Below, one piece after another: positions 1 through 7,653 of a stretch of 64,000 nucleotides of DNA. The stretch is from Myxococcales bacterium (lineage in GTDB: Bacteria > Myxococcota_A > Polyangia > Polyangiales > Ga0077539), in the NCBI GenBank assembly GCA_016793325.1, contig JAEUKI010000071.1, forward strand, positions 62,001 through 126,000, read 5' to 3'. Within the stretch, counting starts at the first letter, position 1. The number at the start of each line of letters is the position of its first letter. The notes beneath the pieces were generated by a model that was not told where the DNA came from, did not search any database, and saw nothing but the letters and a program-made list of their open reading frames with translations. Made by a program: the position numbers and the translations under genes.

Positions 1-192
1 CGCGACCACGTGATCGGAAGCACAGACGTTGTCCCCCGGGCGCTCGAGAAAAAATCTTCGAAAGTTCACTCGTGCCCGCAACACCCGAACCCGCTTGCTG
101 ATGAGAGGGCCACGCGACGGGGAGAGGCCTGGTGCGGCCGATGGTCGGCCGGCTCGGCGCTCCCTCGCGATGAAGAAAACGGAGTGTTCGCT

Positions 193-774
193 ATGAAGAA
201 GGTTCTCTCGTCGGTGTTGGTTTCTCTCGTCACTTTCACGGTCGCAGCGAGCGCGCAGGCGCAAAGCGCGGCGCCGAACGCACAGCAAACAGGGGCGCAG
301 CAGGCGTGGCGCCCAGCGGTCGCGCAGGATGGAATGCGGCTTCGAGCGGGCGTCGATCTCGGCGCGGGACTCGGGATCGTGAACTCGTTTTCGCCGTACC
401 GGATGGCGATGACGCAGGCGGTGGCGATCAATCTTCGTGTGGGAGTGCAGTTCAACAACACATGGGCGTTGATGGGGCAGTTCGGGTTCAACCCTGTGTT
501 CGGCGCGGCAGTGCTGATGCCGACGTCCATCCTCGCTGAAGTCGGCAATCGCTACATCGGGTTCGCGTTCGGTCCGTCGCTCACGCCAGTGCTGATTCCG
601 CAAGCGGAGATGCTCGTGAGGCCGGGCGCGACGCTGCGATTGACCGGCTATCTCGGCTCGACGGCGCCCGCGCGTCGCTTCTCGTTTACGTATGGCGCCG
701 AGAGCACGACGGCGATTCTTCCGAATGGCGTGATCTCGACGGTGGTCGGGCTCGTCGGGTTCGAGATGCACTGA
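193..774 (+). CDS. Secreted, probably outer-membrane-associated protein
   Basis: 193 residues. A cleavable signal peptide is clear: MKK, a hydrophobic core (residues 6-20) and an ASAQAQS-like cleavage site near residue 24. The mature part has alternating hydrophobic/polar stretches and many Gly, as in small beta-barrel or surface proteins, and ends in a hydrophobic/aromatic strand (VGLVGFEMH). I chose the ATG at 193 because GGAG lies 8-9 bases upstream and the signal peptide starts there; the longer reading frame upstream has no such features. No family was recognised. It stands alone, 41 bp before the flavin-reductase-like gene. The location is inferred; the function is unknown. Confidence 0.72.
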   Translation: MKKVLSSVLVSLVTFTVAASAQAQSAAPNAQQTGAQQAWRPAVAQDGMRLRAGVDLGAGLGIVNSFSPYRMAMTQAVAINLRVGVQFNNTWALMGQFGFNPVFGAAVLMPTSILAEVGNRYIGFAFGPSLTPVLIPQAEMLVRPGATLRLTGYLGSTAPARRFSFTYGAESTTAILPNGVISTVVGLVGFEMH

Positions 775-815
775 GGCTACGAACGGGGCGCGCGAGGGGG
801 ATATGCTCACACCCC

Positions 816-1379
816 ATGCGTGTCTCGCTTGCGTTGAAGAAGAGCTGGCGATTGTTCAATCATGGCCCCGTGGCGCTCGTGTCCGCGTCCGCGGAGGGTG
901 TCGACAACGTGATGGCTGCGGCGTGGGTGACGCCGCTCGATTTCGATCCGCCCAAGCTCACGGTGGTGCTCGCGGCGGACACGTACACGCGCGCGCTCGC
1001 CGAGCGATCGGGCGAGCTCGTGTTGCAGGTTCCGACGGTGTCCATGCTGTCCGTGATCGAAGGGGTGGGCGCGTGCTCTGGGCGCGACGTGGACAAGTGG
1101 TCGAAGTTCTCGATCGAGCGCGAGCGTGAAGACGGCGTGGCGGCGCCGCTCGTGAAGGGGTGCGTCGGCTGGCTCGCGGCGAAGATCATCGCGGAGCCGC
1201 GGCTCGCGTCGGAGTACGACTTGTTCATTTGTCAGGGATTCGCCGCGTGGGCTGACGATCGTGTGTTCAGTGACGGGCGGCTTCGCGACGATGTTCCGCC
1301 GGAGCTTCGCGCGGTGCACCACGTCGCGGGCGGGACGTACGTCGTCGATGGGGCGATCGTCCACGCTTCGCGCGGCTGA
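816..1379 (+). CDS. Flavin reductase-like (FMN-binding split-barrel) protein
   Basis: 187 residues, about the size of the flavoredoxin/flavin-reductase-like family. Residues 19-50 (PVALVSASAEGVDNVMAAAW, then PPKLTVVL) match the family opening, in which the flavin phosphate is bound and reactions of small flavin carriers are supported. The core continues with ERSGELVLQVPT and later AEYDLFICQ-like strands. No signal peptide, so probably cytoplasmic. These proteins bind FMN and act as flavin reductases or electron carriers; the substrate cannot be told from sequence. The ATG at 816 gives the expected N-terminus. Followed by an unrelated gene 57 bp downstream on the same strand. Confidence 0.8.
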   Translation: MRVSLALKKSWRLFNHGPVALVSASAEGVDNVMAAAWVTPLDFDPPKLTVVLAADTYTRALAERSGELVLQVPTVSMLSVIEGVGACSGRDVDKWSKFSIEREREDGVAAPLVKGCVGWLAAKIIAEPRLASEYDLFICQGFAAWADDRVFSDGRLRDDVPPELRAVHHVAGGTYVVDGAIVHASRG

Positions 1380-1436
1380 TCACTTCGCCCCGCCTTCACC
1401 CTTCGATGTGGACATGCGACGAGGCACACTCGGCGC

Positions 1437-2297
1437 ATGTTGTTCTGCTTCGATCCTCAGTGGATGTTCGGCGCGGACGGCGTCGAGATGCTCGCGTATC
1501 GCACGCCCGACGAAGAGCCGACCTGGAGATTCGCTGCGCGATCGCCGATCGCCGGCGTCGCCCTCGCCAGCGGCAACGCCATCGCCGTGGCCGCTGACGG
1601 AACGGTCGGTTGGTTCGACGCTTCGAATGGACGCTTGAGGTCCAGCGCCAACGCGCGTCCGTCGCCGCTCGATCTCGCGGCGGACGCGTGGGGCGGCGTC
1701 GCCGTTGTGTACGCAGACGCGATCGCGCTCTTCGACTCGGCGGGCGCGCGATCGCTCGCGGCGCCTCCTGGAGCGGCGCTGACCACCGCGGCGTTTGCCG
1801 GTCAATCTCGCTTGATCGCCGCGGGGACGACGACCGGCCAAGTGCTCCTCTTCGACGCGGCGTCGGGGCAGTACGGAGGCGCCGTCTCTGTGTCGGACAA
1901 GCCCATCGCGTCGCTCACGGGCGTCGCGCACGGACGGTGGCTCGCGACCGCGGGCGACTCGGTCTACGACGTGACGCTCACGAGCGCGGCGCGCTTCACG
2001 GGGGCTACGGGCGAGACGCTCGGCTACGTCGTGTTCGACGCGAACACGCAGTGCTTCGGGCTCCAGATCGCGCCGAACGCGGCGGTGTTCATGGACTTTC
2101 GAAGCAAGGACACGCGCATGAGCGTGACTTATCCCGAGCGACTCATTCGCGGCCTCGGGGTTGTCGGCCCGCACGGGTATGCGGTCGGGCTCGACCTCGG
2201 CGACGCCAATCGCTTCGATCTTCAGCGCCAGACGTGCCGCACCGAGCCACACCCAGGACGTCCGAGAAATCGCTGGGTGTTGATGGTCGGACGGTGA
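1437..2297 (+). CDS. Beta-propeller-like protein of unknown role
   Basis: 286 residues, no signal peptide or membrane segment. It contains repeated short strands of the type A-x-DGTVGWFDASNGR and TTTGQVLLFDAASGQ, spaced about 40 residues apart, as in WD40/PQQ-type propeller blades. The repeats are degenerate, so the fold is inferred from the repeated 'LFDaasG' pattern only. Such proteins usually act as scaffolds or sensors; nothing here points to an enzyme. The last 25 residues (Arg/Pro-rich) look less conserved. A lipoprotein gene ends 43 bp downstream on the other strand. Confidence 0.65.
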   Translation: MLFCFDPQWMFGADGVEMLAYRTPDEEPTWRFAARSPIAGVALASGNAIAVAADGTVGWFDASNGRLRSSANARPSPLDLAADAWGGVAVVYADAIALFDSAGARSLAAPPGAALTTAAFAGQSRLIAAGTTTGQVLLFDAASGQYGGAVSVSDKPIASLTGVAHGRWLATAGDSVYDVTLTSAARFTGATGETLGYVVFDANTQCFGLQIAPNAAVFMDFRSKDTRMSVTYPERLIRGLGVVGPHGYAVGLDLGDANRFDLQRQTCRTEPHPGRPRNRWVLMVGR

Positions 2298-2340
2298 GCG
2301 TCGCGCGAACTGTGACGGCGCGCGTGCTCGATGAGCGAGC

Positions 2341-3069
2341 TCAGGGCGCAGGACGAAGCGTGACGCTCTGGACGCTGTCGCTCCCGCCGCCGCGCGAGCT
2401 GTCGAGGACAATGGTCACGGTTCCGCCGAGCGGGCGGCGCGCGAGAACGCTGTCGACGAGGTCGCTGCCGGGCCGTTGATCGAGCGTGAAGCGCTCGCCG
2501 TTGACGACGAAGAGGGCGCCGTTGGGATCACGGTTGGCGCTGAAGCGCGAGCGCACGACGATGTCGTACGTCCCGACGATGAGCGCTGTGAAGGTGAAGG
2601 TGGCTGTTCCTCGGAGCGTTCCGTCGGGGCGGTAGGCGCGGTCGCAGTCGTTGGGGATGTGCTCGTCGCCGCGCGCGGTAAACGCGTAGCCGCGCGTGCA
2701 GTCGTGCACCCAGTTGTTTCGCATGGTGTACGTGGCCATGCGGTAGCCGATCGTGCGCACGACGGGCCGCCCCATGGGACCATCGGGCGCCGAGTCCGAT
2801 CGCGAGCTCGCGTCGCGCGGCAGCGGCACATCGAGCGACGCACCCGTGTCGAGTGGCGTCACGTCGAGCTCGGGGACGTCCGAGGCATCGAGCTCTTCGC
2901 GATCGGGGAGCGGCGGTTCGGGATCAGCGTCGTCTTCGATCGACGTGTCGGCGGTCTGTCGATCTGCGGGCGCGTCGGTTCGTCGTGCGTCGAAGGGCGC
3001 GACGGTTCCATCGCTGCACGCGGCAACGAGGAGCGCGAGCGAAGCGCATGGGACCGCCGTGGCTCTCAT
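2341..3069 (-). CDS. Lipoprotein with acidic linker and beta-sandwich-like C-terminus
   Basis: 242 residues. The N-terminus MRATAVPCASLALLVAACSDG is a lipoprotein signal (lipobox LVAAC), so the protein is probably anchored to a membrane by its Cys. Residues about 20-95 are Asp/Pro/Ala-rich and low in complexity, a linker style common in myxobacterial lipoproteins. The C-terminal 140 residues hold a compact domain with paired Cys (HDCTRGYAF and NDCDRAY) and strands ending in TVTIVLDSS, possibly a carbohydrate-binding-like sandwich. I start at 3069 because the longer frame upstream runs through a tandem repeat and would hide the signal peptide. Function unknown. Confidence 0.72.
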   Translation of the reverse strand: MRATAVPCASLALLVAACSDGTVAPFDARRTDAPADRQTADTSIEDDADPEPPLPDREELDASDVPELDVTPLDTGASLDVPLPRDASSRSDSAPDGPMGRPVVRTIGYRMATYTMRNNWVHDCTRGYAFTARGDEHIPNDCDRAYRPDGTLRGTATFTFTALIVGTYDIVVRSRFSANRDPNGALFVVNGERFTLDQRPGSDLVDSVLARRPLGGTVTIVLDSSRGGGSDSVQSVTLRPAP

Positions 3070-3120
3070 GGTCGGTGAGTTTGCACGAGAACGAGCCGAT
3101 CGGGTCAAAGGGGGCAGCGA

Positions 3121-3204
3121 GTGAATCACTTGGGCGCAGAGGTGAATCGCTTGGGCGCGGAGGTGAATCACTTGGGCGCGGAGATGAATCACTTGGGCGC
3201 CGAG
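3121..3204. repeat. Four tandem 21-bp repeats upstream of a lipoprotein gene
   Basis: Four consecutive 21-bp units of the form (G/A)TGAATCACTTGGGCGCnGAG, with single-base differences, then a degenerate fifth start (ATGAATC). They lie in the 234-bp gap upstream of the lipoprotein gene that starts at 3069. The 21-bp period equals two DNA turns, so protein-binding sites on one face of the helix are possible. The length is also a multiple of three and the repeat is open in one frame (RAQVIHL), but no start signal supports translation. Confidence 0.85.
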
Positions 3205-3303
3205 ATGAATCTCGGCGCATGTACGCCGCGTCGCGGCGCGCGCAAAGCCGCGAGGAGGATGGCGTGATCGCGTACCGGCGCGATTGGCACTGCGGGCTTG
3301 CGG

Positions 3304-3954
3304 TCACCGTCGCGCGTAGCCGAGGCCGACGCCGAGAAGCAATTGAGCGCGAGGCTGGTAGCTTGTGTCGATCACGGTCGTGACCTCGATCGCGATTCGA
3401 AAGCTGTCCCGAGCGACTGCGGGTCTGCTCGTTGTGGGGATATCGACGTTCAGCATGATCGGAAACCCCATGAGAACGCCCCAATAGCCAATGCTCCGAT
3501 GCCAGTGCGTGACCATCGCGGTCGCTCCCACGCCGAGCGACAGGACGTCGAGCGGGGCCCACTCGAAGGCAGGGCCGAACGTGAGAGCGTTCAAGATATA
3601 CAGTGACGAGAAGCGCGTCATCGCGAAGACGGAGAACACGTCTCGAATCTGTGCGCCGACGTCGAGCGAGATCGTGGGGAGCGGGACGGGTAGCGCGGAC
3701 GCAAGATACCCCGCCCCCCCGAGCGCGACGGCGACGTGAGGCCTCGTTTGCTGCCGGAGTTGCTGGAGTCGCAGCTGCTCGGGGCTCGGAGGTTCTGGCG
3801 GCGCAGCCGCACGCGGAGGTGACTCGTCGCCCGACGCCGCGGGGTGCCTGATGACCAACCGAGGGCGGCGCGCCGCTCCAGCGTCATCGGATTCACACGC
3901 GTAGAGAATCAGCGCCAGCGGCAGTGCTGCGTACGTGCGCTGCAGATGGAGCAT
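3304..3954 (-). CDS. Lipoprotein, tandem paralogue 1
   Basis: 216 residues. A short hydrophobic leader ends in a lipobox (LALILYAC), so probably a lipoprotein. Residues 25-75 are Pro/Arg/Gln-rich linker. Residues about 85-216 form a beta-rich domain (LDVGAQIRDVFSVFAMTRFSS, then FEWAPLDVLSLGVGATA) ending in GLGYARR. The same motifs in the same order appear in the next gene upstream (4132-4791), so the two arose by tandem duplication. The pattern of short amphipathic strands with Gly resembles a small barrel facing the outer membrane, but this is inference. No family recognised. Confidence 0.72.
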   Translation of the reverse strand: MLHLQRTYAALPLALILYACESDDAGAARRPRLVIRHPAASGDESPPRAAAPPEPPSPEQLRLQQLRQQTRPHVAVALGGAGYLASALPVPLPTISLDVGAQIRDVFSVFAMTRFSSLYILNALTFGPAFEWAPLDVLSLGVGATAMVTHWHRSIGYWGVLMGFPIMLNVDIPTTSRPAVARDSFRIAIEVTTVIDTSYQPRAQLLLGVGLGYARR

Positions 3955-4131
3955 CGTGCGAGCGTAGCGCGTCGCGAGCGCGCCCTTGGTTGAGCGGAAG
4001 CGCTCCGAACGTGTCGAAAAGTCGAAGCGAACCTCGGGCTGTCGTGGGATCGAACGAGCGCTGGTGGCGCAGCGCGAGCGCGGCGGAACGCGAACACGGC
4101 GCGACGAGCGTGCGCGTCGACGCGAGGCGCG

Positions 4132-4791
4132 TCACCGTCGCGAGTAGCCGAGGCCGAATCCTCCGGCGATCGAGAGCGGTCGGTTGCCACGGTCCGGCTC
4201 GATCGTGGGGTAGCACTCGAACGACAGGCGAAAGCCCTCTCGGATCACGTGTGTCCTCGGAGGAATCGGGACGTCGATATGGAGCGCGAGCGGGAGCGAG
4301 AATCCGAAGCGCCAGGTGTCGGGACCAAAGAAGTTCCATCCGTGAGAGGCGAGCCCGGTCGCGCCGACGCTGAGCGAGAAGGAGTCGTAGGGACTCCACT
4401 CGAAGCCCGCCCCGAGGCGCAGGCGGTTGTCGAGAAGCAGCGACGAGAAGCGCGTCATTGCGAATACCGCAAACGAGTCGCGAAGCTGCGCGCCGACATC
4501 GAGGCTGACCGCCGGGAGCGGAACCGCAATCTCGCTTGCGACCGCCGGGCCCACGACAAGGGCCAACGACGCGGCGACGTGCGCTCTCGGTTGTTGCCGA
4601 AGTCGAACGACCGCTGGCGAGACGCTCTGCTCGCCCTCGATCGGCGGCTCGACGCGCGTCGCGTTCGCGCTCCCGCCCGAAGAGAGCGTTGGTTGTGTCG
4701 AGGGCGGCGTGTGCTCCGCGAACGCTCCGTCGCACGCACACAACCACGACCCCAGCAGCATCGTCCCGCCGATACCCCACTGCGACTGCAT
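4132..4791 (-). CDS. Lipoprotein, tandem paralogue 2
   Basis: 219 residues. The N-terminal hydrophobic leader ends with LGSWLCAC, a likely lipoprotein signal. The domain from residue 85 on parallels the neighbour at 3304-3954: LDVGAQLRDSFAVFAMTRFSS, then FEWSPYDSFSLSVGATG, and the same C-terminal GLGYSRR. The linkers differ, so selection seems to act on the C-terminal domain. Same strand, 177 bp between the genes; the gap makes separate promoters possible. Function unknown; probably envelope-located. Confidence 0.72.
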   Translation of the reverse strand: MQSQWGIGGTMLLGSWLCACDGAFAEHTPPSTQPTLSSGGSANATRVEPPIEGEQSVSPAVVRLRQQPRAHVAASLALVVGPAVASEIAVPLPAVSLDVGAQLRDSFAVFAMTRFSSLLLDNRLRLGAGFEWSPYDSFSLSVGATGLASHGWNFFGPDTWRFGFSLPLALHIDVPIPPRTHVIREGFRLSFECYPTIEPDRGNRPLSIAGGFGLGYSRR

Positions 4792-4897
4792 GTCTCGAGG
4801 CTAGCACCGTTCGCGCGGGACGCGCGCAGGGCGCGCAACGGCCGAGAATCGCAGCAGTCTCGACGGCTCCCGATCGATGAACCGAGCGCGACCGTCG

Positions 4898-5500
4898 TTA
4901 CGCGAGTTGTCTCAGTCGCTCGAGTTGCGGGGCGAGCGCGCGCTGCACGCGTTCGAGCGACGTTCGGATGGTGGCGACGTCGGGCATCTCGCGCCCGTGC
5001 ACGATCGCGTTGCGGAGCTCGAGCGCGCGATGCAACGCAGAGCCGTCGCGCGCCTCTGCGATCACCCACTCCACTTCGGGCTGCGCCGCGACCGGCAGCT
5101 TCGCGAGCGTGCTCAACAGATGAAGCAGTTGTCCGGCGGTCGCGCGATCGAGCAGGATGGGTTGGGGCTGTCGAAGCGCGGTCGCTCGAGGATCGAGGCC
5201 GAGGTGTGCGCAGCTCCAGCTCCACACATCGAGCAAGAAGGCGTCGAGGTTGGCCCCGAGCTTCGTGATCCCTCCGACGTACGCGGTGCCCGGATGATTG
5301 TGTGGGCTCATCGAGCGCTCGAGCTCTTTCGCGACCCGCGCGAGCACGGCTTCGAGCGACGTGGTCATCGCTGCGACGCTCGTCCGCGGCCCCTTCGAAG
5401 CGTTCATCGCCAGAGATTTTGCGACGAACGCGAGCGTGCGAGCAAGCGCGGTTCGATCCTGTGTGGCGGATTGTGACGCGAGTTCGTAGCCAGCGGACAT
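4898..5500 (-). CDS. HEPN-like all-alpha protein with RN-x3-H motif
   Basis: 200 residues, predicted almost wholly helical, cytoplasmic. Residues 163-168 read RNAIVH, the R-N-x3-H signature of HEPN nucleases (also written R-x4-6-H), placed near the C-terminus at the start of the last helix as in that superfamily. HEPN proteins cut RNA or act as toxins and effectors, though many are non-catalytic. The same region (helix, HGR, then a long helix) recurs in the N-terminus of the membrane protein at 10234-12072, where the Arg is missing. The gene diverges from the Ser/Thr kinase 56 bp away and probably shares its promoter region. The nuclease role is inferred from one motif plus helical character. 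Confidence 0.6.
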   Translation of the reverse strand: MSAGYELASQSATQDRTALARTLAFVAKSLAMNASKGPRTSVAAMTTSLEAVLARVAKELERSMSPHNHPGTAYVGGITKLGANLDAFLLDVWSWSCAHLGLDPRATALRQPQPILLDRATAGQLLHLLSTLAKLPVAAQPEVEWVIAEARDGSALHRALELRNAIVHGREMPDVATIRTSLERVQRALAPQLERLRQLA

Positions 5501-5556
5501 CGGAGACCGGCTGGCCGTTGCTGAAACGTTCGCGGGGATGCGAGACTCACGACGTT

Positions 5557-7206
5557 GTGTCCATCACGGTTGGGGTCGAACAGGACGTCGTGATCGCCGG
5601 TCGCTATCGCGTCGTACGCGAGCTCGGGCGCGGCGGATTCGGCCGCGTGTTCGAGGTCGTCGACCTCAACACCGGCGGCCGATTCGCCTTGAAGCTCATG
5701 TCGGGGCTCGACGAGCGTCGGCTCGCGAACTTTCGGAGCGAAGCGTTCGCGGCGAACACCGTGGCTGAGGCGTCGTCGCATGTCGTCAAGGTCACGGATG
5801 CTGGCGTTGATGCGCGCGGGGCGTTCCTCGTGATGGAGCTGCTCGACGGCGAGACCCTCGCTGTGTGCGTCGAGAAGATGCGCGCGCGCGGCGCGGGGTT
5901 CGCGCTCGCTGCGGCGTTGATGGTTCTTCGCCAGGTCGCGCATGCGTTGGACGCCGCACACGCAAACAAGATCGTTCACTGCGACGTCAAGCCCGAGAAC
6001 GTGTTTCTCGCGCGGGGAAGAGACGCCTCGGACAGCATCAAAGTGTACGTGCTCGACTTCGGAATTGCGAAGCTCCGCTCCGACATTCATCGAACGGACG
6101 CGAGCACGGTGATGGGAACACCCCACTGGATGCCGCCCGAACGGCACGAAGGTCAGGCCGTTCCGCAGTCGGACGTGTTCTCGTTTGCGCTGCTCGCTGC
6201 GTACACGCTTGTCGGAGAACCGATCCCGAGAACCGAGCGCCAACGGGTCAGCCAGTGGGCGGCGGCGCGTCGGGTCGGTTTGCCGCCGTCGTTCGACGTG
6301 TGGTTCGAGCGCGCGACCAGGGACGCGCCGAGCGAGCGATTTGCGTCCGTCGGGCAAGCGCTCGTCGCGCTCGAGACCGCGCTCGCGCCGGACACGGCAC
6401 GTTCACCCGCGTCGGCGAGCGCGTCGTATCCCGCGCAGCCCGCGGCGAAGACTGTGGTGGCCGCTCCTTCGGTGGCGTTCGCACCCACTGCGATGGCGCG
6501 CGTCTCGGCGCCGAGCGGCGCTCCCAGCGCCGACGCGCGTCGCTCGAGGACGCTGTGGGCCACGGCGTTGCGTGTGCTGATCGTCGTCGGCGGCGTCGGG
6601 GCGATCGTGGTGGCCCTGCGCGCACAGCTCGACTCGCACAACGCTCGAGGCGAAGAGCCTGGGACGAACGCCACACCCCGCGACAACACACACGCCACAA
6701 CAGGGCGCGCGACGAGCCCGGACGAGGTGCGATGCAGCGGCCCGTTCGATCGTTCGCTCGACGTCGCGCTTCGCCGATGGCGCGCCGCGATGCGCGCCGA
6801 GACGCCGTCGCGCGAGGCCTTCGCGGACATCTACACGACGCCGGCGATGGTGCGCCCTGTGAGTGAAAACCTCCTGAATCCCGCAGAGATCGCTGAAGTG
6901 CGAGGGCGTCTCAACCGCGACGGTCGTGTGATCGACGTGGCGTTCGACGGCTGTCGGGTCGAGCGCGAAGACCTCGGCACGCTCGGCGACGCCTATCGAA
7001 ACGCGCGCTCGGCGTGCGGCGCGGTCGAGGTGTTGACCGTGCGCGCGACCGCGAGCACCGAAGGCTACGCGTGCACGCGCGTGAACCCCGGACGCCGATC
7101 GGCCCGCGGCGAGTACATCGTTCGAATGCGCCGCGAGGGAGCGGCGTTGCGGATCTGCTACGAGGCGTGGAGCAACGACGTCGACCGCGAGGTGTGTGGT
7201 CGGTAG
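5557..7206 (+). CDS. Membrane-anchored Ser/Thr protein kinase with extracytoplasmic domain
   Basis: 549 residues from the GTG at 5557 (a start at 5590 is also possible; earlier starts would run into the divergent gene). Hanks-type kinase: glycine loop GRGGFGRV (24-31), ATP lysine K46 in FALKL, catalytic loop HCDVKPEN (141-148), DFG (167-169), GTPHWMPPE activation segment. The usual HRD is HCD, so it is a non-RD kinase that may not need loop phosphorylation. A Pro/Ala linker leads to one membrane helix (333-355) and an about 150-residue outer domain with Cys residues ending in RICYEAW. That outer domain resembles the C-terminus of the protein at 10234-12072, suggesting they sense or bind the same thing. 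Confidence 0.85.
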   Translation: MSITVGVEQDVVIAGRYRVVRELGRGGFGRVFEVVDLNTGGRFALKLMSGLDERRLANFRSEAFAANTVAEASSHVVKVTDAGVDARGAFLVMELLDGETLAVCVEKMRARGAGFALAAALMVLRQVAHALDAAHANKIVHCDVKPENVFLARGRDASDSIKVYVLDFGIAKLRSDIHRTDASTVMGTPHWMPPERHEGQAVPQSDVFSFALLAAYTLVGEPIPRTERQRVSQWAAARRVGLPPSFDVWFERATRDAPSERFASVGQALVALETALAPDTARSPASASASYPAQPAAKTVVAAPSVAFAPTAMARVSAPSGAPSADARRSRTLWATALRVLIVVGGVGAIVVALRAQLDSHNARGEEPGTNATPRDNTHATTGRATSPDEVRCSGPFDRSLDVALRRWRAAMRAETPSREAFADIYTTPAMVRPVSENLLNPAEIAEVRGRLNRDGRVIDVAFDGCRVEREDLGTLGDAYRNARSACGAVEVLTVRATASTEGYACTRVNPGRRSARGEYIVRMRREGAALRICYEAWSNDVDREVCGR

Positions 7207-7653
7207 GTGGAAGCAACACGTCTCGCCATCGGAAGGCGACTGCAGCCCCGCCTCGATCATCGCGCGGAGCAGCTCTGCGCCGAACGCTACCGCGCCCGCG
7301 ACGGGCATCGAAGATGACCGCAGCGGATCGACGGCGGAAGGACCGTTGAAATCCAGGCCCAACCAAGACCGCGGACCGAGAAAACGACGACGACATCGCG
7401 GTATTGGTTTCGACGCGGTCCTCTGCATCGAGCTCCCTTCGTCGACCGCGATCGTCAGCGCGCGACCCGGAACGTCCCCGCCCTCTCGCTCACGAGCCGC
7501 TGCTCGAGCATTTCGTTGTCTGCGGAGGCCTTCCGACACGATCGTGCACAGTTCAGACGGTCGTCGTCATCGAAGCAAACTCCGAACGCCCGATCCCGTC
7601 CATCGCAGGCGAGCGCGTGGTGTTCACGCAGATCGCCGCGGGCTCGACCTCGG
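7207..7653. other. 447-bp gap without a credible gene
   Basis: This stretch lies between the ends of two converging genes (kinase and alpha-CTD/sigma fusion). Short open frames exist on both strands but show no family motif, no ribosome-binding site and an amino-acid composition typical of out-of-frame GC-rich DNA. I see no repeat, RNA gene or clear terminator hairpin followed by T residues. Confidence 0.5.
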
